Shown here piece after piece: positions 50,364-59,785 of a DNA stretch of 64,000 nt. Below the pieces are notes generated by a model that had not been told where the DNA came from, ran no database searches, and saw only the letters and a list, made by a program, of their open reading frames with translations. The position numbers and the translations under genes are program-made. Origin of the DNA: Streptomyces sp. ST2-7A (lineage in GTDB: Bacteria; Actinomycetota; Actinomycetes; Streptomycetales; Streptomycetaceae); the NCBI RefSeq assembly GCF_021390475.1, contig NZ_JAJUWS010000003.1, positions 62,001 through 126,000 of the forward strand, given 5' to 3'. Numbering within the stretch: the first letter of the stretch is position 1; the number at the start of each line of letters is the position of its first letter.

Positions 50364-50999
50364 TCAGTGTGCGTCGCGTGGTCGGTTCCGGTCGGTCAGC
50401 CGCCGGTACCCGGCAGTGGGCGGCAGCTTCTCCTCCGCCGGCCCCGGGGCCGGCCGGACCGGATCCCAGTGGCGCAGGGCCCCGGACTCGATCTCGATCT
50501 GACGGTGCAGCCCGTCGATCTCGTCGGCGTCGTGATGGTGCACCCGGTCCAGGGCCGCGTTGCGCAGCGAGTCGGCCGAGCTCCGGATGCGTCCGGCGCG
50601 TTCCCGAAGCTCGGGCAGGCGTTCGGCCACCCTCGCGCGGTTCGGCTCGTGGTCCATCAGCACCCCCATCTCCCGATCCAGGGCACCGGCGTGCTCACCG
50701 AGTCGCTCCACCAGGGCCAGGGCCTCGGCCAGGGCCGGGTCGTCGGAGGATCCGGACTCGAGCACCTTGCGGGTGTGGTCCAGGGACATCCGCATCTCCC
50801 GGCGGACGCGTGCCAATTCGCCGATCGGGCCGGGCTGGGCCCCGCGGGCGCGAAGGCCGGCGTCCGAGAAGGAGCGGCGGGCCTCGCGGACCCCCCGGTC
50901 GATGTGGCGCTTGGCGGCCCGGGCCCCGCGCACCACGAGTGCCACGAACACCAGGAAGGCCAGAAGTCCCAGTGCGAGCACGGTGAGCAGGATATCCAT
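50364..50999 (-). CDS. Membrane-anchored coiled-coil protein of unknown function
   Basis: A 211-residue protein. An N-terminal TM segment (MDILLTVLALGLLAFLVFVALVV) is followed by a long charged helical region with Arg/Glu heptad character (VRGARAAKRHIDRGVREARRS; LPELRERAGRIRSSADSLR). It probably exposes a coiled coil to the cytoplasm. GGAGCGG precedes the ATG at 50999. It lies between leuS and degV. I do not recognise a named family. Confidence 0.78.
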   Translation of the reverse strand: MDILLTVLALGLLAFLVFVALVVRGARAAKRHIDRGVREARRSFSDAGLRARGAQPGPIGELARVRREMRMSLDHTRKVLESGSSDDPALAEALALVERLGEHAGALDREMGVLMDHEPNRARVAERLPELRERAGRIRSSADSLRNAALDRVHHHDADEIDGLHRQIEIESGALRHWDPVRPAPGPAEEKLPPTAGYRRLTDRNRPRDAH

Positions 51000-51186
51000 G
51001 AGCCGCTCCGTCTCTCTCGGCGTTGCGCCGTCGGTGGACGACGGGCGGTCGGCGCCCGTCCCCTCCCCAGGGTAGAGGGCCGGGGGCCCGGACGGCACTC
51101 CTCCGCCCCCCGGAAGGCCCCCGGCCCGCCCCCTAGGGGACGGACCGGGGTGCCGAGGAGCGCGCGGGGCCGCCCCGGGGACCGTT

Positions 51187-54054
51187 TCAGGCGGGCACGA
51201 TGTTGACCAGCTTCGGCGCCCGGACGATCACCTTGCGGATCCCCGCGTCCCCGAGGGCACCGCGAACCACCGGGTGCGCCAGTGCGATGCTCTCCAGCTC
51301 CGTCTCGGCGATGTCGGGCGCGACCTCCAGCCGTGCCTTGACCTTGCCCCGGATCTGGATCACACAGGTGATCGTCTCGTCCACCACATAGGCGGGGTCG
51401 GCGAGCGGGTAGGGCCGGTGGACCACCGAGTCGGTGTGGCCCAGCCGGCTCCACAACTCCTCCGCGATGTGCGGGGCCAGCGGGGCGATCAGCAGGACCA
51501 GCGTCTCCGCGACCTCCCGGTGCACCCGGGGCTGCTTGGTGACGTGGTTGTTCAGCTCGGTGATCTTGGCGATCGCCGTGTTGAACCGCAGGGCGTCCAG
51601 GTCGCGGCCGACGCCGTCGATGGCCTTGTGCATCGCCCGCAGGGTTGCCTCGTCCGGCTGCTCGTCGACCACCACCGACTCACCGGTGGTCTCGTCCACC
51701 ACGTTCCGCCACAGGCGCTGCAGCAGACGGAACTGACCGACCACGGCACGTGTGTCCCACGGTCGGGAGACGTCCAGCGGCCCCATGGCCATCTCGTACA
51801 GCCGCAGGGTGTCCGCGCCGTACTCGGCGCAGATCTCGTCGGGGGTGACCGCGTTCCTCAGTGACTTGCCCATCTTGCCCAGTTCGCGCCCGACGGGCTC
51901 GTCACCGTGGTACCAGCGGCCGTCGCGCTCCTCGACCTCGCCGGCGGGCACCGGGAAGCCGCGGGAGTCCCGGTAGACGTGCGCCTGGATCATGCCCTGG
52001 TTGAACAGCCGGTGGAAGGGCTCGGCGGAGGAGATGTGTCCCAGGTCGTACAGGACCTTGGACCAGAAGCGGGCGTACAGCAGGTGCAGCACGGCGTGCT
52101 CGGCCCCGCCGACGTACAGGTCCACGCCGCCCAGCGGCATCCCGTCGCGCGGGCCCATCCAGTACCGCTCGACCCCGGGGTCGACCAGGCGGTCGGTGTT
52201 CCGGGGATCCAGGTAGCGCAGTTCGTACCAGCAGGAGCCCGCCCAGTTGGGCATGGTGTTGGTCTCCCGCCGGTAGCGGCGCGGCCCGTCGCCCAGGTCC
52301 AGCTCGACCTCCACCCACTCCCGGTTCCGTGACAGCGGCGTCTCGGGCCGGGTGTCCGCGTCCTCGGGGTCGAAGGTGCGGGGGCTGTAGTCGTCGATCT
52401 CCGGCAGTTCCAGCGGCAGCATCGACTCGGGCAGGGCATGGGCGATCCCGTCCTCGTCGTAGACGATGGGGAAGGGCTCCCCCCAGTACCGCTGCCGGCT
52501 GAACAGCCAGTCGCGCAGACGGTAGTTGATGGTGCCCTCGCCGACGCCCCCGCGCTCCAGCCAGGCCGTCATCCGCTTCTTGGCGGCCGGCACGTCCAGA
52601 CCGTCCAGGATGATGTCGGGGCCGGCGGAGTCGATGATCTCGGCCTCGTGGGAGACGAAGGCGTCGTCCCACCCGGCGGGGTCGGTGCCCCGACCGTCGG
52701 TGGGCCGGACCACACAGCGCATCGGCAGGTCGAAGGCGCGGGCGAAGGCGAAGTCGCGGGAGTCGTGGGCGGGAACGGCCATGATGGCGCCGGTTCCGTA
52801 GCCCATCAGCACGTAGTCGGCGATGAAGATCGGTACCCGCTCACCGTTGGCGGGGTTGACCGCGAAGGCGCCGGTGAAGACACCGGTCTTCTCCCGGGCG
52901 TCGGCCTGCCGCTCGACGTCGGACTTGGCGGCGGTCCGCTTGCGGTAGGCGGCGACGGCCTCACGGGGATCGGCCCGGCCGCCGGTCCAGGCCGGTCGGG
53001 TGCCCTCGGGCCATGCCTCGGGGACGACGGCGTCGACCAGGTGGTGTTCGGGCGCCAGGACCATGTAGGTGGCACCGAACAGGGTGTCCTGACGGGTGGT
53101 GAAGACCGCGACGGCGTGCTCGGCTCCGCCGTTGCCCTCGGCGCCCTCGGCCGCCGGGACGGTGAAGTCGATCCGGGCGCCCTCGGAGCGGCCGATCCAG
53201 TTGCGCTGCTGCAGCTTGATGGCCTCGGGCCAGTCCAACGGCTCCAGGTCGTCCAGCAGGCGGTCGGCGTAGGCGGTGATCCGCATGTTCCACTGCCGCA
53301 GACGGGACTTGAAGACTGGGAAGTTGCCGCGCTCGGAACGGCCGTCGGCGGTGACCTCCTCGTTGGCCAGCACGGTGCCCAGTCCGGGGCACCAGTTGAC
53401 CGGGGCCTCGGAGGCGTAGGCCAGCCGGTAACCACTCAGGACGTCCGCGCGTTCGGCGGTCGTCAGATCGGACCAGGCGCGACCGTCGGGCCGGGCACGC
53501 GCTCCGGACTCGAACTCGGCGACCAGTTCGGCGATCGGGCGTGCCCGGCCGACCCGCTCGTCGTACCAGGAGTTGAAGATCTGCAGGAAGATCCACTGGG
53601 TCCAGCGGTAGTAGTCCGGTTCGATGGTCGACACCGAGCGCCGGGTGTCGTGCCCCAGTCCCAGCCGGCGCAGCTGGATCCGCATGTTGCCGATGTTCTC
53701 CTCGGTGGAGACCCTCGGATGGGTGCCGGTCTGGACGGCGTACTGCTCGGCGGGCAGGCCGAAGGCGTCGAATCCCAGGGTGTGCAGGACGTTGTGGCCG
53801 GTCATCCGCAGCCGACGGGCGTAGACATCGGTGGCGATGTACCCCAGCGGGTGGCCGACGTGCAGCCCCGCTCCCGAGGGATAGGGGAACATGTCCATGA
53901 TGAACTTCTTGGGCAGTTCCGCGCGCCCCGAGCCGTCCGCCAGCGCGCCCGAGGGGTTGGGGGCCTCGTAGGTGCCCTCCCGCTCCCAGTTTTCCTGCCA
54001 GCGTGCCTCGATGTCGGCCGCCAGCGCGGCTCCGTACTTGAACGTCTCGGTCAT
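51187..54054 (-). CDS. leuS: Leucyl-tRNA synthetase
   Basis: A 955-residue class Ia synthetase that charges tRNA-Leu. HIGH motif as HVGH (residues 65-68) after [11 protein letters not shown]1 editing domain in the middle; KMSKS motif as GKMGKSLRN, with Gly in place of the first Ser; C-terminal anticodon-binding and leucine-specific domains. ATG 54054 has GAGGG upstream. The gene is preceded by a leucine leader peptide and an intrinsic terminator (54103-54205), so its expression should depend on charged tRNA-Leu. Confidence 0.96.
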   Translation of the reverse strand: MTETFKYGAALAADIEARWQENWEREGTYEAPNPSGALADGSGRAELPKKFIMDMFPYPSGAGLHVGHPLGYIATDVYARRLRMTGHNVLHTLGFDAFGLPAEQYAVQTGTHPRVSTEENIGNMRIQLRRLGLGHDTRRSVSTIEPDYYRWTQWIFLQIFNSWYDERVGRARPIAELVAEFESGARARPDGRAWSDLTTAERADVLSGYRLAYASEAPVNWCPGLGTVLANEEVTADGRSERGNFPVFKSRLRQWNMRITAYADRLLDDLEPLDWPEAIKLQQRNWIGRSEGARIDFTVPAAEGAEGNGGAEHAVAVFTTRQDTLFGATYMVLAPEHHLVDAVVPEAWPEGTRPAWTGGRADPREAVAAYRKRTAAKSDVERQADAREKTGVFTGAFAVNPANGERVPIFIADYVLMGYGTGAIMAVPAHDSRDFAFARAFDLPMRCVVRPTDGRGTDPAGWDDAFVSHEAEIIDSAGPDIILDGLDVPAAKKRMTAWLERGGVGEGTINYRLRDWLFSRQRYWGEPFPIVYDEDGIAHALPESMLPLELPEIDDYSPRTFDPEDADTRPETPLSRNREWVEVELDLGDGPRRYRRETNTMPNWAGSCWYELRYLDPRNTDRLVDPGVERYWMGPRDGMPLGGVDLYVGGAEHAVLHLLYARFWSKVLYDLGHISSAEPFHRLFNQGMIQAHVYRDSRGFPVPAGEVEERDGRWYHGDEPVGRELGKMGKSLRNAVTPDEICAEYGADTLRLYEMAMGPLDVSRPWDTRAVVGQFRLLQRLWRNVVDETTGESVVVDEQPDEATLRAMHKAIDGVGRDLDALRFNTAIAKITELNNHVTKQPRVHREVAETLVLLIAPLAPHIAEELWSRLGHTDSVVHRPYPLADPAYVVDETITCVIQIRGKVKARLEVAPDIAETELESIALAHPVVRGALGDAGIRKVIVRAPKLVNIVPA

Positions 54055-54102
54055 GGTCCCTCGAGCTCCGTCGAAATCGTTTCTGCCGCTGCCCCGAACG
54101 CG

Positions 54103-54127
54103 AAAAAGCCCCTCGCACAGGAGGGGC
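54103..54127 (-). terminator. Attenuator terminator in the leuS leader
   Basis: On the minus strand GCCCCTC, a 6-nt loop (CTGTGC), GAGGGGC, then TTTTT: a textbook intrinsic terminator with a U-tract, which is rare in this window. It lies between the leader-peptide stop (54167) and leuS (54054). Just 5' of it TCAGCGCGGCC is the exact 11-nt complement of GGCCGCGCTGA at the end of the leader ORF, and GGGGCGG upstream can pair with CCGCCCC overlapping the terminator 5' arm, so alternative folds exist. Confidence 0.85.
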
Positions 54128-54166
54128 GGCCGCGCTGATCCCGCCCCGGCGGAGGGCGGCTTTCCT

Positions 54167-54205
54167 TCAGCGCGGCCCGATAAGCAGCAGGCGTACGGCA
54201 CGCAT
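54167..54205 (-). CDS. leuS leader peptide
   Basis: A 12-residue ORF encoding [12 protein letters not shown] then TGA, too short for ordinary gene calling. It has three adjacent Leu codons (CTG CTG CTT). TACGCT 6 nt before its ATG predicts a leaderless start. It is followed by the intrinsic terminator, then leuS. The arrangement is that of a ribosome-mediated attenuator: slow translation at the Leu codons when charged tRNA-Leu is scarce would alter folding and allow read-through into leuS. Confidence 0.75.
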   Translation of the reverse strand: MRAVRLLLIGPR

Positions 54206-54211
54206 GAGCAC

Positions 54212-54217
54212 AGCGTA
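54212..54217 (-). promoter_or_regulatory. -10 hexamer for leuS leader transcript
   Basis: TACGCT (minus strand) 6 nt before the leader ATG at 54205; same hexamer as at the leuA leader. Confidence 0.55.
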
Positions 54218-54276
54218 CCGCACCGGGTACAACGCAGAACGGGCCGCCCGACATCCGGACGGCCCGCTGTGGGCTG

Positions 54277-54349
<73 letters not shown>

Positions 54350-54391
54350 GTGATGGACGACTCGCGTCCGGGAGCCACCGCGCGAAACCCG

Positions 54392-54464
<73 letters not shown>

Positions 54465-54502
54465 GGATGTGTTTCCTGCGGTTTCCCGCGGCGGCGACGC
54501 CC

Positions 54503-54533
54503 ACTGTACACGGCCCCCGGGGTGTGATGCCAA
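54503..54533 (-). promoter_or_regulatory. Promoter of the tRNA-Ala pair
   Basis: On the minus strand TTGGCA (54533-54528), a 19-bp spacer, TACAGT (54508-54503). The predicted start is about 32 nt before the mature tRNA 5' end. Confidence 0.55.
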
Positions 54534-54999
54534 ATCACCGAGACCCCGCCCCGGCCCGGCCGGGAACCCGTCCGGACCGGGGTCCCGGAGCGAGCCCGGA
54601 ACCCGCGTCCCGGTGGGTCGGACGGCCATCGGGCCGGGGACGGCGCTCCCGAACGCGGGTCGAAAGGCCTCCCCGAAGGCGAAGGGCGCGAGGGACGCGA
54701 AGGGGGACGGGAGTGCGGTGACACCGGAGAGGAAAGCCCGCTCGACACCGCCGCGCGCCGGCCCCGCGCCCCGACCGACGGCGCGGCACCGGGGGAACGG
54801 GCACCGGGGGAACGGGCGACAGCCGGCCGGTCGGCACACGGAGTTCCGGAAGCCCTGCCGGCACGGTCACCGGTCCGACGGCCTCACGGGGAACGACCGG
54901 GCGGGACGACCCGGGACGACCCATCGGGCGTCCAGCGCTCCACGGCGACCCGGGCCCGGTTCCGGACGGCTATTCCGGGCAGCGGTTCCGGGCAGCGGC
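54534..54999. other. Intergenic region upstream of the tRNA genes
   Basis: About 465 bp without a supportable gene. It contains a 15-bp tandem duplication GCACCGGGGGAACGG (54786-54815) and a 13-bp one TTCCGGGCAGCGG (54973-54998). Confidence 0.55.
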
Positions 55000-55233
55000 T
55001 CAGGCTCCGGCGAAGGTGTAGAAGCGCTTCAGGGTGCAGTGCTCGTCGAGGAGCCGGCCGTAGATCGGCTCACCCTCCAGTTCCCGATACACCTCGATCG
55101 GGTCGCCCTTTATGACCAGCGCCCGGGCGCATTCCACGCACCAGTACTGGTAGGAGGGGTTGACAGGCTCGAGGTCGCGCACGATGGGGGTGGCCCCGCC
55201 GCACCAGTCGCACTTCCTGCTGTGTGCTCCCAT
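55000..55233 (-). CDS. Small zinc-ribbon protein
   Basis: A 77-residue protein with two CxxC pairs (KCDWCGGATP and YWCVECARAL) that should bind one zinc. The C-terminal half is acidic/aromatic (VYRELEGEPIYGRLLDEHCTLKRFYTF). Function unknown. ATG 55233 begins MGAHSRKCDWCG; the frame is open upstream, but without similar composition. It lies downstream of the phosphatase-rsfS group, behind terminator-like hairpins. Confidence 0.8.
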   Translation of the reverse strand: MGAHSRKCDWCGGATPIVRDLEPVNPSYQYWCVECARALVIKGDPIEVYRELEGEPIYGRLLDEHCTLKRFYTFAGA

Positions 55234-55351
55234 GACGCGATCAACTCCAGCCTCGGCCGCAGGCCATGCGCACGTGGAAATCCTCCGTGGTCGCCGGGAG
55301 TTCCGCACCGGGTCGCCCGCCCCGGCGGGCACGATTCTGCCACGGGGAACG

Positions 55352-55399
55352 GTTCGCGATAAGCGAACGATCCCGTCTCCCCCGAAGGGAGACGGGATC
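55352..55399 (-). terminator. Two adjacent hairpins after the phosphatase gene
   Basis: GATCCCGTCTCCC / GGGAGACGGGATC (55369-55381 and 55387-55399, 5-nt loop) forms a perfect 13-bp stem, with a second smaller one GTTCGC / GCGAAC (55352-55357, 55363-55368). They follow the minus-strand phosphatase gene and are its likely terminator. Confidence 0.75.
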
Positions 55400-55489
55400 G
55401 ATACCTCGTGTGCACGATCGCACACCCGCGGCGCACGCCCGGTGCGCCGGGGCGTCGGACGACGTGCCCCCGGCGGTCCGGGCTCCGGC

Positions 55490-56137
55490 TCAGGTGTCGT
55501 CGCCGATCACCGGCAGCGGCAGGCTGCCGGCATTGTGCTCCAAGAGGCGCCAGCCCCGGGCCCCGGGCCCGAGTACCGACCAGCAGCAGTTGGACAGCCC
55601 GCCCAGCGCCTCCCAACTGGAGGGCTCCAGCCCGATGAGGCGGCCGATGGTGGTGCGGATGGTCCCGCCGTGGCTGACCACGATCAGGGTCCCGTTCTCC
55701 GGCAACTTCTCCGCGTTGCGCTCCACGCAGGGCGCCGCGCGGTCGGCGACCTCGGACTCCAGTTTGCCCCCGCCCCGGCGCACCGGCTCCCCGCGCTTCC
55801 ACGCCGCGTACTCGTCACCGTGACGGGCCTGGATGTCCTCGTGGGTCAGCCCCTGCCACGTCCCGGCGTAGGTCTCCCGCAGCGCCTCGTCCCGCCGGAC
55901 CTCCAGGCCGGTGAGGGCGGCCAGTTCGGCGGCGGTGGCGGCGGCCCGGCTCAGGTCCGAGGAGACGATGGCGTCCGGACGCAGCCGGGCGAGCATCTCG
56001 GCGGCGCGCCGGGCCTGGGCCAGGCCCTCGTCGGTGAGCGGGATGTCGGTGGTGCCCTGGAAACGGTGCTCGAGGTTCCAGGAGGTCTGTCCGTGGCGCC
56101 ACAGGACGATCCGGCGGCGCGGCGGCGGGGTGCTCAC
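55490..56137 (-). CDS. Histidine phosphatase (phosphoglycerate mutase-like)
   Basis: A 215-residue member of the histidine phosphatase superfamily. The catalytic RHGQTSWN is at residues about 14-21; the second His is in VVSHGGTIRTTIGRL, and ETYAGTWQGLTHEDI provides the acid/base region. The substrate may be a sugar phosphate or a nucleotide; not determined. GTG 56137 overlaps the rsfS stop (GTGA), so the two are cotranslated. Confidence 0.92.
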   Translation of the reverse strand: MSTPPPRRRIVLWRHGQTSWNLEHRFQGTTDIPLTDEGLAQARRAAEMLARLRPDAIVSSDLSRAAATAAELAALTGLEVRRDEALRETYAGTWQGLTHEDIQARHGDEYAAWKRGEPVRRGGGKLESEVADRAAPCVERNAEKLPENGTLIVVSHGGTIRTTIGRLIGLEPSSWEALGGLSNCCWSVLGPGARGWRLLEHNAGSLPLPVIGDDT

Positions 56138-56547
56138 GCCGAACCCTCCCCGCCGTCCTCGGCGCCGCGTCCGCGGGTGGCCACCGCGTCCGGCGGCAGC
56201 TCCAGCTGCGGGCAGTCCTTCCACAGTCGCTCGAGGGCGTAGAAGACGCGCTCCTCGGAGTGCTGGACGTGCACGACGATGTCCACGTAGTCCAGCAGCA
56301 CCCAGCGTCCCTCGCGCTCCCCCTCGCGGCGCACGGGCTTGATGTCCAGCTTCTCGTGCAGTTCCTCCTCCACGGCGTCCACGATCGCCCGGACCTGACG
56401 GTCGTTGGGGGCGGAGGCCAGCAGGAACGCGTCGGTGATGGCCAGGACGTCACTCACGTCGTACGCGATGATGTCGTGCGCGAGCTTGTCGGCCGCGGCC
56501 TGGGCGGCGACCGTGATCAGCTCCGTGGCGCGGTCGGTGGCGGTCAC
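56134..56547 (-). CDS. rsfS: Ribosome silencing factor RsfS
   Basis: A 137-residue RsfS (Iojap) protein, which binds L14 and blocks subunit joining when nutrients are short. Typical stretches: VTATDRATELITVAAQAAADKLA, ITDAFLLASAPNDRQVRAIVD, LLDYVDIVVHVQHSEERVFYALERLWKDCP. GTG 56547 is chosen by family similarity; the in-frame extension to 56595 lacks conservation. The Gly/Asp-rich end is short and disordered. Confidence 0.94.
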   Translation of the reverse strand: MTATDRATELITVAAQAAADKLAHDIIAYDVSDVLAITDAFLLASAPNDRQVRAIVDAVEEELHEKLDIKPVRREGEREGRWVLLDYVDIVVHVQHSEERVFYALERLWKDCPQLELPPDAVATRGRGAEDGGEGSA

Positions 56548-56655
56548 GACAGGGGGTTCTCCCTCGATCGGCGGATATCCGTCCCAGGGTCTCACGTCCC
56601 GGGGCGCCCCGGCCGCCGGGCCGGGTCGCCCCGGAACGGAGCCGCGTGCCCGTTC

Positions 56656-58608
56656 CTACTCCGCGGCGGGGTCGAGATCCGCGCCGACCAGGGCCACGAT
56701 GTCCGCGTTGCCGGGGACGTCCCCCTCCACGGCGGCCTCGTCGGGGAGCCCCAGGGTGCGGGCCACCTCGATGGCGGTCTGCCGGAAGGACTCGGACCGG
56801 TAGCGGACCTCGCTCTCCGGGAGCTCCTCCTCGGCCGCCCTGGTCTCCACCACGGTGAATCCGCCGTTGACCAGCAGCACCCGAGCCGATTCACCGGCCG
56901 CGCCGCCCTCGCTACCGTCCCGGACGGCGACACGCGGCAGTTGGACGCCCTCGGCCTCGTTCACGGTGCCGCCGAGGACCGCCGCCACGACGTTCTCCGC
57001 CGTCTCGTCGTCGATCGTCCCGTCCTCCCGGACCCTGAGCGGCACCATGGCGTGCGCGTTCGAGGAGGCCGTCCCGGCCAACCGGGCGAGGTGTGCTCCC
57101 AGCTCGTTCTCCGACAGTGAGGGGTCGGGGACCTGGGCCAGGTTCTCCACCACCCGGGTGGCGGCGTCCTCGGTGTCGGGCATCTTGCTCCAGACCGCCG
57201 ACATCACCTGCCCGAAGCGTTCCAACTGGGCGCTCTGGGGTTCGTCGTCGGCGCGGTGGACCGCGTAGGCGACGGCCTGACCACCGGTGAGCGAGGTGCC
57301 CTCCCCCTCGGCGACGACCTCCTCGCCGTCCTCGTCGGTGACGGCGGTGTCGGTGTCCACCGCGATGCCGCCGACGAGGTCCACGAGGTTCTCCAGGTAA
57401 GGGGTGTCCAGCCGCCAGGTCCCCCTGATGTCGGCACCCAGCAGGGTGCCCACGGCTTCGCGGACCGACGCCGCGCCCTCCTCCGTGACGGCCTGCCCCA
57501 GGGTGGTGGTGCCGCCGTCGGGGGTGACCACGAGTTCGTTGGGCAGCAGGAGGGTGGTCCCCTGCCGCGTGGTGCGGTTGGCCACCAGCAGGGCCGTGGA
57601 GGTGGTGTCCCCGTTGGTCTCGCGCAGGTGCACGATGATCACGTCACGGTTCTCCACGCCCGGCGCGGCCTCCTCCTCGGTCTCCCCCTCTCCCATGAAG
57701 GGCAGCCGGTCGCCGACCCACAGCCAGCCGATACCGCCCAGCAGGACCAGGGCCACGGCGATCGCCAGCAGTCGTATCCGTCCGACGGCCCGCCGCTTGG
57801 CCTCTTCCCGCCGTTCGGTCCGGCTCTCGCTGAACTCGAGCCAGTCGATGACGTCCTCGCTGCTCTCCTCCTTCTCCTCGACGAAGGCGAACTGCTCGGT
57901 GTGGTACTCGCGGGGCTCGCCGGAGGCGTCGTCCGTCCCGGACCGGTCGCCGTTCCCGTCGGACGTTCCGGCGCCGGTCCCGGCGGGGTCCCGGAGGTCG
58001 TCGGGGCCGTCGCCGGCGGTGGTGGCGCCGTATCCCCGGTCCGTCTCCCGGTCGTCGTATCCGCCGGCGCCGTCGGCGTACCCGCTCCCGTAACCCCCGG
58101 CGTCGTAACCGCCGCCGTCCTCCGGCCGGCGCGGCCCGGGGACGGTGGGCCCCTCGGGATGCACGGCGGTGCGCGAGGAGACACCGGGATCCCCGGCCGT
58201 GCCCGCCGCGTCCCACCCGCCGGCGTCGTGACCGTACCCGTCCCAGCCGCCGGACCCGCCGGAGTTCCACCCGCCGTCGGAACCCGCGGACCAGCCGTCG
58301 GCCCCGGTGTTCCCGGACCATTCGGCGGTGCCGTACCCGTGGACGGTCCCGGGGTCGTCCGTCCGACCGTGGTCCGCGTCGTAACCCTCGCCCTGCCCCC
58401 CGCCATGGCCCTGGTCGTAGCCCCGGGCGGCGTTCCCGGCCGACGCGGGGTCACCCCCGTACCCGTCCCACCCCCCGGGACCGCCGGTCGCCGGTTCGCC
58501 CGTGCCGTGACCGGTCCACGCCCCCTGGTCGGGCGGGATGTCCCAGACGGGGCGACCGTATTCGTCGTACCCCCGGAACTCCCGGTAGGGATCGTGTCGG
58601 TCGTTCAC
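56656..58608 (-). CDS. LytR-CpsA-Psr-type protein with long disordered N-terminus
   Basis: A 650-residue membrane protein. Residues 1-245 are Gly/Asp/Tyr-rich (GYDQGHGGGQGEGYD, GGWDGYGHDAGGWDAAG) and cytoplasmic. A TM helix (LLAIAVALVLLGGIGWLWVG) is near 285. The extracellular part has an LCP-like domain (DVIIVHLRETNGDTTSTALLVANR, TPYLENLVDLVGGIAVDTD) and a LytR_C domain (SARVLLVNGGFTVVETRAAEEEL). Canonical LCP enzymes attach wall polymers to peptidoglycan; several usual catalytic Arg/Asp residues are hard to place here, so activity is uncertain. Lies 47 bp before nadD's end on the same strand. Confidence 0.8.
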   Translation of the reverse strand: MNDRHDPYREFRGYDEYGRPVWDIPPDQGAWTGHGTGEPATGGPGGWDGYGGDPASAGNAARGYDQGHGGGQGEGYDADHGRTDDPGTVHGYGTAEWSGNTGADGWSAGSDGGWNSGGSGGWDGYGHDAGGWDAAGTAGDPGVSSRTAVHPEGPTVPGPRRPEDGGGYDAGGYGSGYADGAGGYDDRETDRGYGATTAGDGPDDLRDPAGTGAGTSDGNGDRSGTDDASGEPREYHTEQFAFVEEKEESSEDVIDWLEFSESRTERREEAKRRAVGRIRLLAIAVALVLLGGIGWLWVGDRLPFMGEGETEEEAAPGVENRDVIIVHLRETNGDTTSTALLVANRTTRQGTTLLLPNELVVTPDGGTTTLGQAVTEEGAASVREAVGTLLGADIRGTWRLDTPYLENLVDLVGGIAVDTDTAVTDEDGEEVVAEGEGTSLTGGQAVAYAVHRADDEPQSAQLERFGQVMSAVWSKMPDTEDAATRVVENLAQVPDPSLSENELGAHLARLAGTASSNAHAMVPLRVREDGTIDDETAENVVAAVLGGTVNEAEGVQLPRVAVRDGSEGGAAGESARVLLVNGGFTVVETRAAEEELPESEVRYRSESFRQTAIEVARTLGLPDEAAVEGDVPGNADIVALVGADLDPAAE

Positions 58609-58650
58609 GAGTCCGCCCCCTTCGGGCCGCGGTCGGTCCTCGAGCCCTGC

Positions 58651-59373
58651 TCAGTGCTTCGATGCCGGTCGGTCACGGTAGAGCCTGCGCTTGTTGATGT
58701 AGCGCACCACACCGTCCGGCACCAGATACCAGACGGGCTCCCCCGCGGCCACCCGGGCCCGGCAGTCCGTGGAGGAGATGGCGAGCGCCGGAACCTCGAT
58801 CAGCGACACCCCGCCGTCGGGCAGACCCGGGTCGGTCAATGGGTGGCCGGGGCGGGTGACTCCGATGAAGTGTGCCAGTGAGAACAGTTCCGCGGCGTCG
58901 CGCCAACCCAGGATCTGGGCGAGGGCGTCGGCGCCGGTTATGAAGAAGAGATCGGCGTCCGGGTTCTCCCGGCGCAGATCTCGCAGGGTGTCGATGGTGT
59001 AGGTGGTGCCCGGCCGGTCGATGTCGATCCGGCTCACCGAGAACTGCGGGTTGGACGCGGTCGCGATGACCGTCATCAGGTAGCGGTCCTCGGCGGGCGA
59101 GACCCGCTGGTGGGACTTCTGCCACGGCTTGCCGGTCGGCACGAAGACCACCTCGTCGAGGTGGAAGCGGGCGGCGACCTCGCTGGCGGCCACCAGGTGG
59201 CCGTGGTGGACGGGGTCGAAGGTACCGCCCATCACCCCGAGCCGCCGTTTACCCGGCACCCCGGCGTCCTCCGGGGGGCCGCCCGCCGCCCCCGGAACGG
59301 GGGCGGTGACGGGCACGCCGGGGTCGTCCCCGCGCCGGGGCGCGTCCCCGGCGCGGGGAGTGTCGTCTGCCAT
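58651..59373 (-). CDS. nadD: Nicotinate-nucleotide adenylyltransferase
   Basis: A 240-residue NadD that makes deamido-NAD from nicotinate mononucleotide and ATP. Motifs: [21 protein letters not shown] with the (H/T)xGH-type nucleotide motif, [29 protein letters not shown] and the [10 protein letters not shown] end motif. The first 43 residues are a Pro/Gly/Asp-rich extension not seen in most homologues; it begins at ATG 59373, 6 nt after a TAGGGT -10, which argues that the extension is real. Confidence 0.94.
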   Translation of the reverse strand: MADDTPRAGDAPRRGDDPGVPVTAPVPGAAGGPPEDAGVPGKRRLGVMGGTFDPVHHGHLVAASEVAARFHLDEVVFVPTGKPWQKSHQRVSPAEDRYLMTVIATASNPQFSVSRIDIDRPGTTYTIDTLRDLRRENPDADLFFITGADALAQILGWRDAAELFSLAHFIGVTRPGHPLTDPGLPDGGVSLIEVPALAISSTDCRARVAAGEPVWYLVPDGVVRYINKRRLYRDRPASKH

Positions 59374-59379
59374 GTGGCG

Positions 59380-59385
59380 ACCCTA
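59380..59385 (-). promoter_or_regulatory. -10 hexamer for leaderless nadD mRNA
   Basis: TAGGGT (minus strand) 6 nt before the ATG at 59373. Confidence 0.5.
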
Positions 59386-59470
59386 ACCGCTCGTCACGGG
59401 AACCCGTCCCGGAGGAAGCCCGGGAAGGTCCCGGGGAGATGGTGCGCGGTGGACCGGCCCCCGGAGGGGC

Positions 59471-59623
59471 TCAGCGGTCCCGGTTCAGGAGGGTGGTGAC
59501 CCACAGCATCGCCAGTAGACCGGCGAGGACGAGCCCCCCGACCAGCCAGGGGTTCGTCGCCCCGTGCTCGGCGCCCTCCTCGGCGAGGGCGGTCAGGGCG
59601 GCGGTGGCACTGGAGAAGTACAT
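59471..59623 (-). CDS. 50-residue single-TM membrane protein
   Basis: A short ORF encoding 50 residues. The polar N-terminus (MYFSSATAALTALAEEGAEH) leads to one hydrophobic helix (NPWLVGGLVLAGLLAMLWVT) and a basic end, LLNRDR. The composition and the third-position G/C bias are those of a real gene. Similar tiny membrane proteins lie beside nadD in relatives, as far as I recall. TACGTT (59655-59660) may be its -10. Function unknown. Confidence 0.7.
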   Translation of the reverse strand: MYFSSATAALTALAEEGAEHGATNPWLVGGLVLAGLLAMLWVTTLLNRDR

Positions 59624-59785
59624 GCGATGACCCATCCGGAAAGAGGCGTCGGAAACGTAGGCTCATGTTAAGCGGACCCGATGTCCGTTCCCTCTTGCCC
59701 CCACCGCCGAGCCCGGGGTGCAGTTGGAGGGGAGACCGGACGCCGGATCGCCGGCGCCCGTCGAACGGGGCTCGGAGGGGGCCGA

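Noticed and set aside
54466..54999. Long frames upstream of the tRNA genes on both strands
   Set aside because: Composition is Arg/Pro/Gly-rich with no recognisable domain, ribosome-binding site or plausible third-position bias; judged shadows of random G/C-rich sequence.
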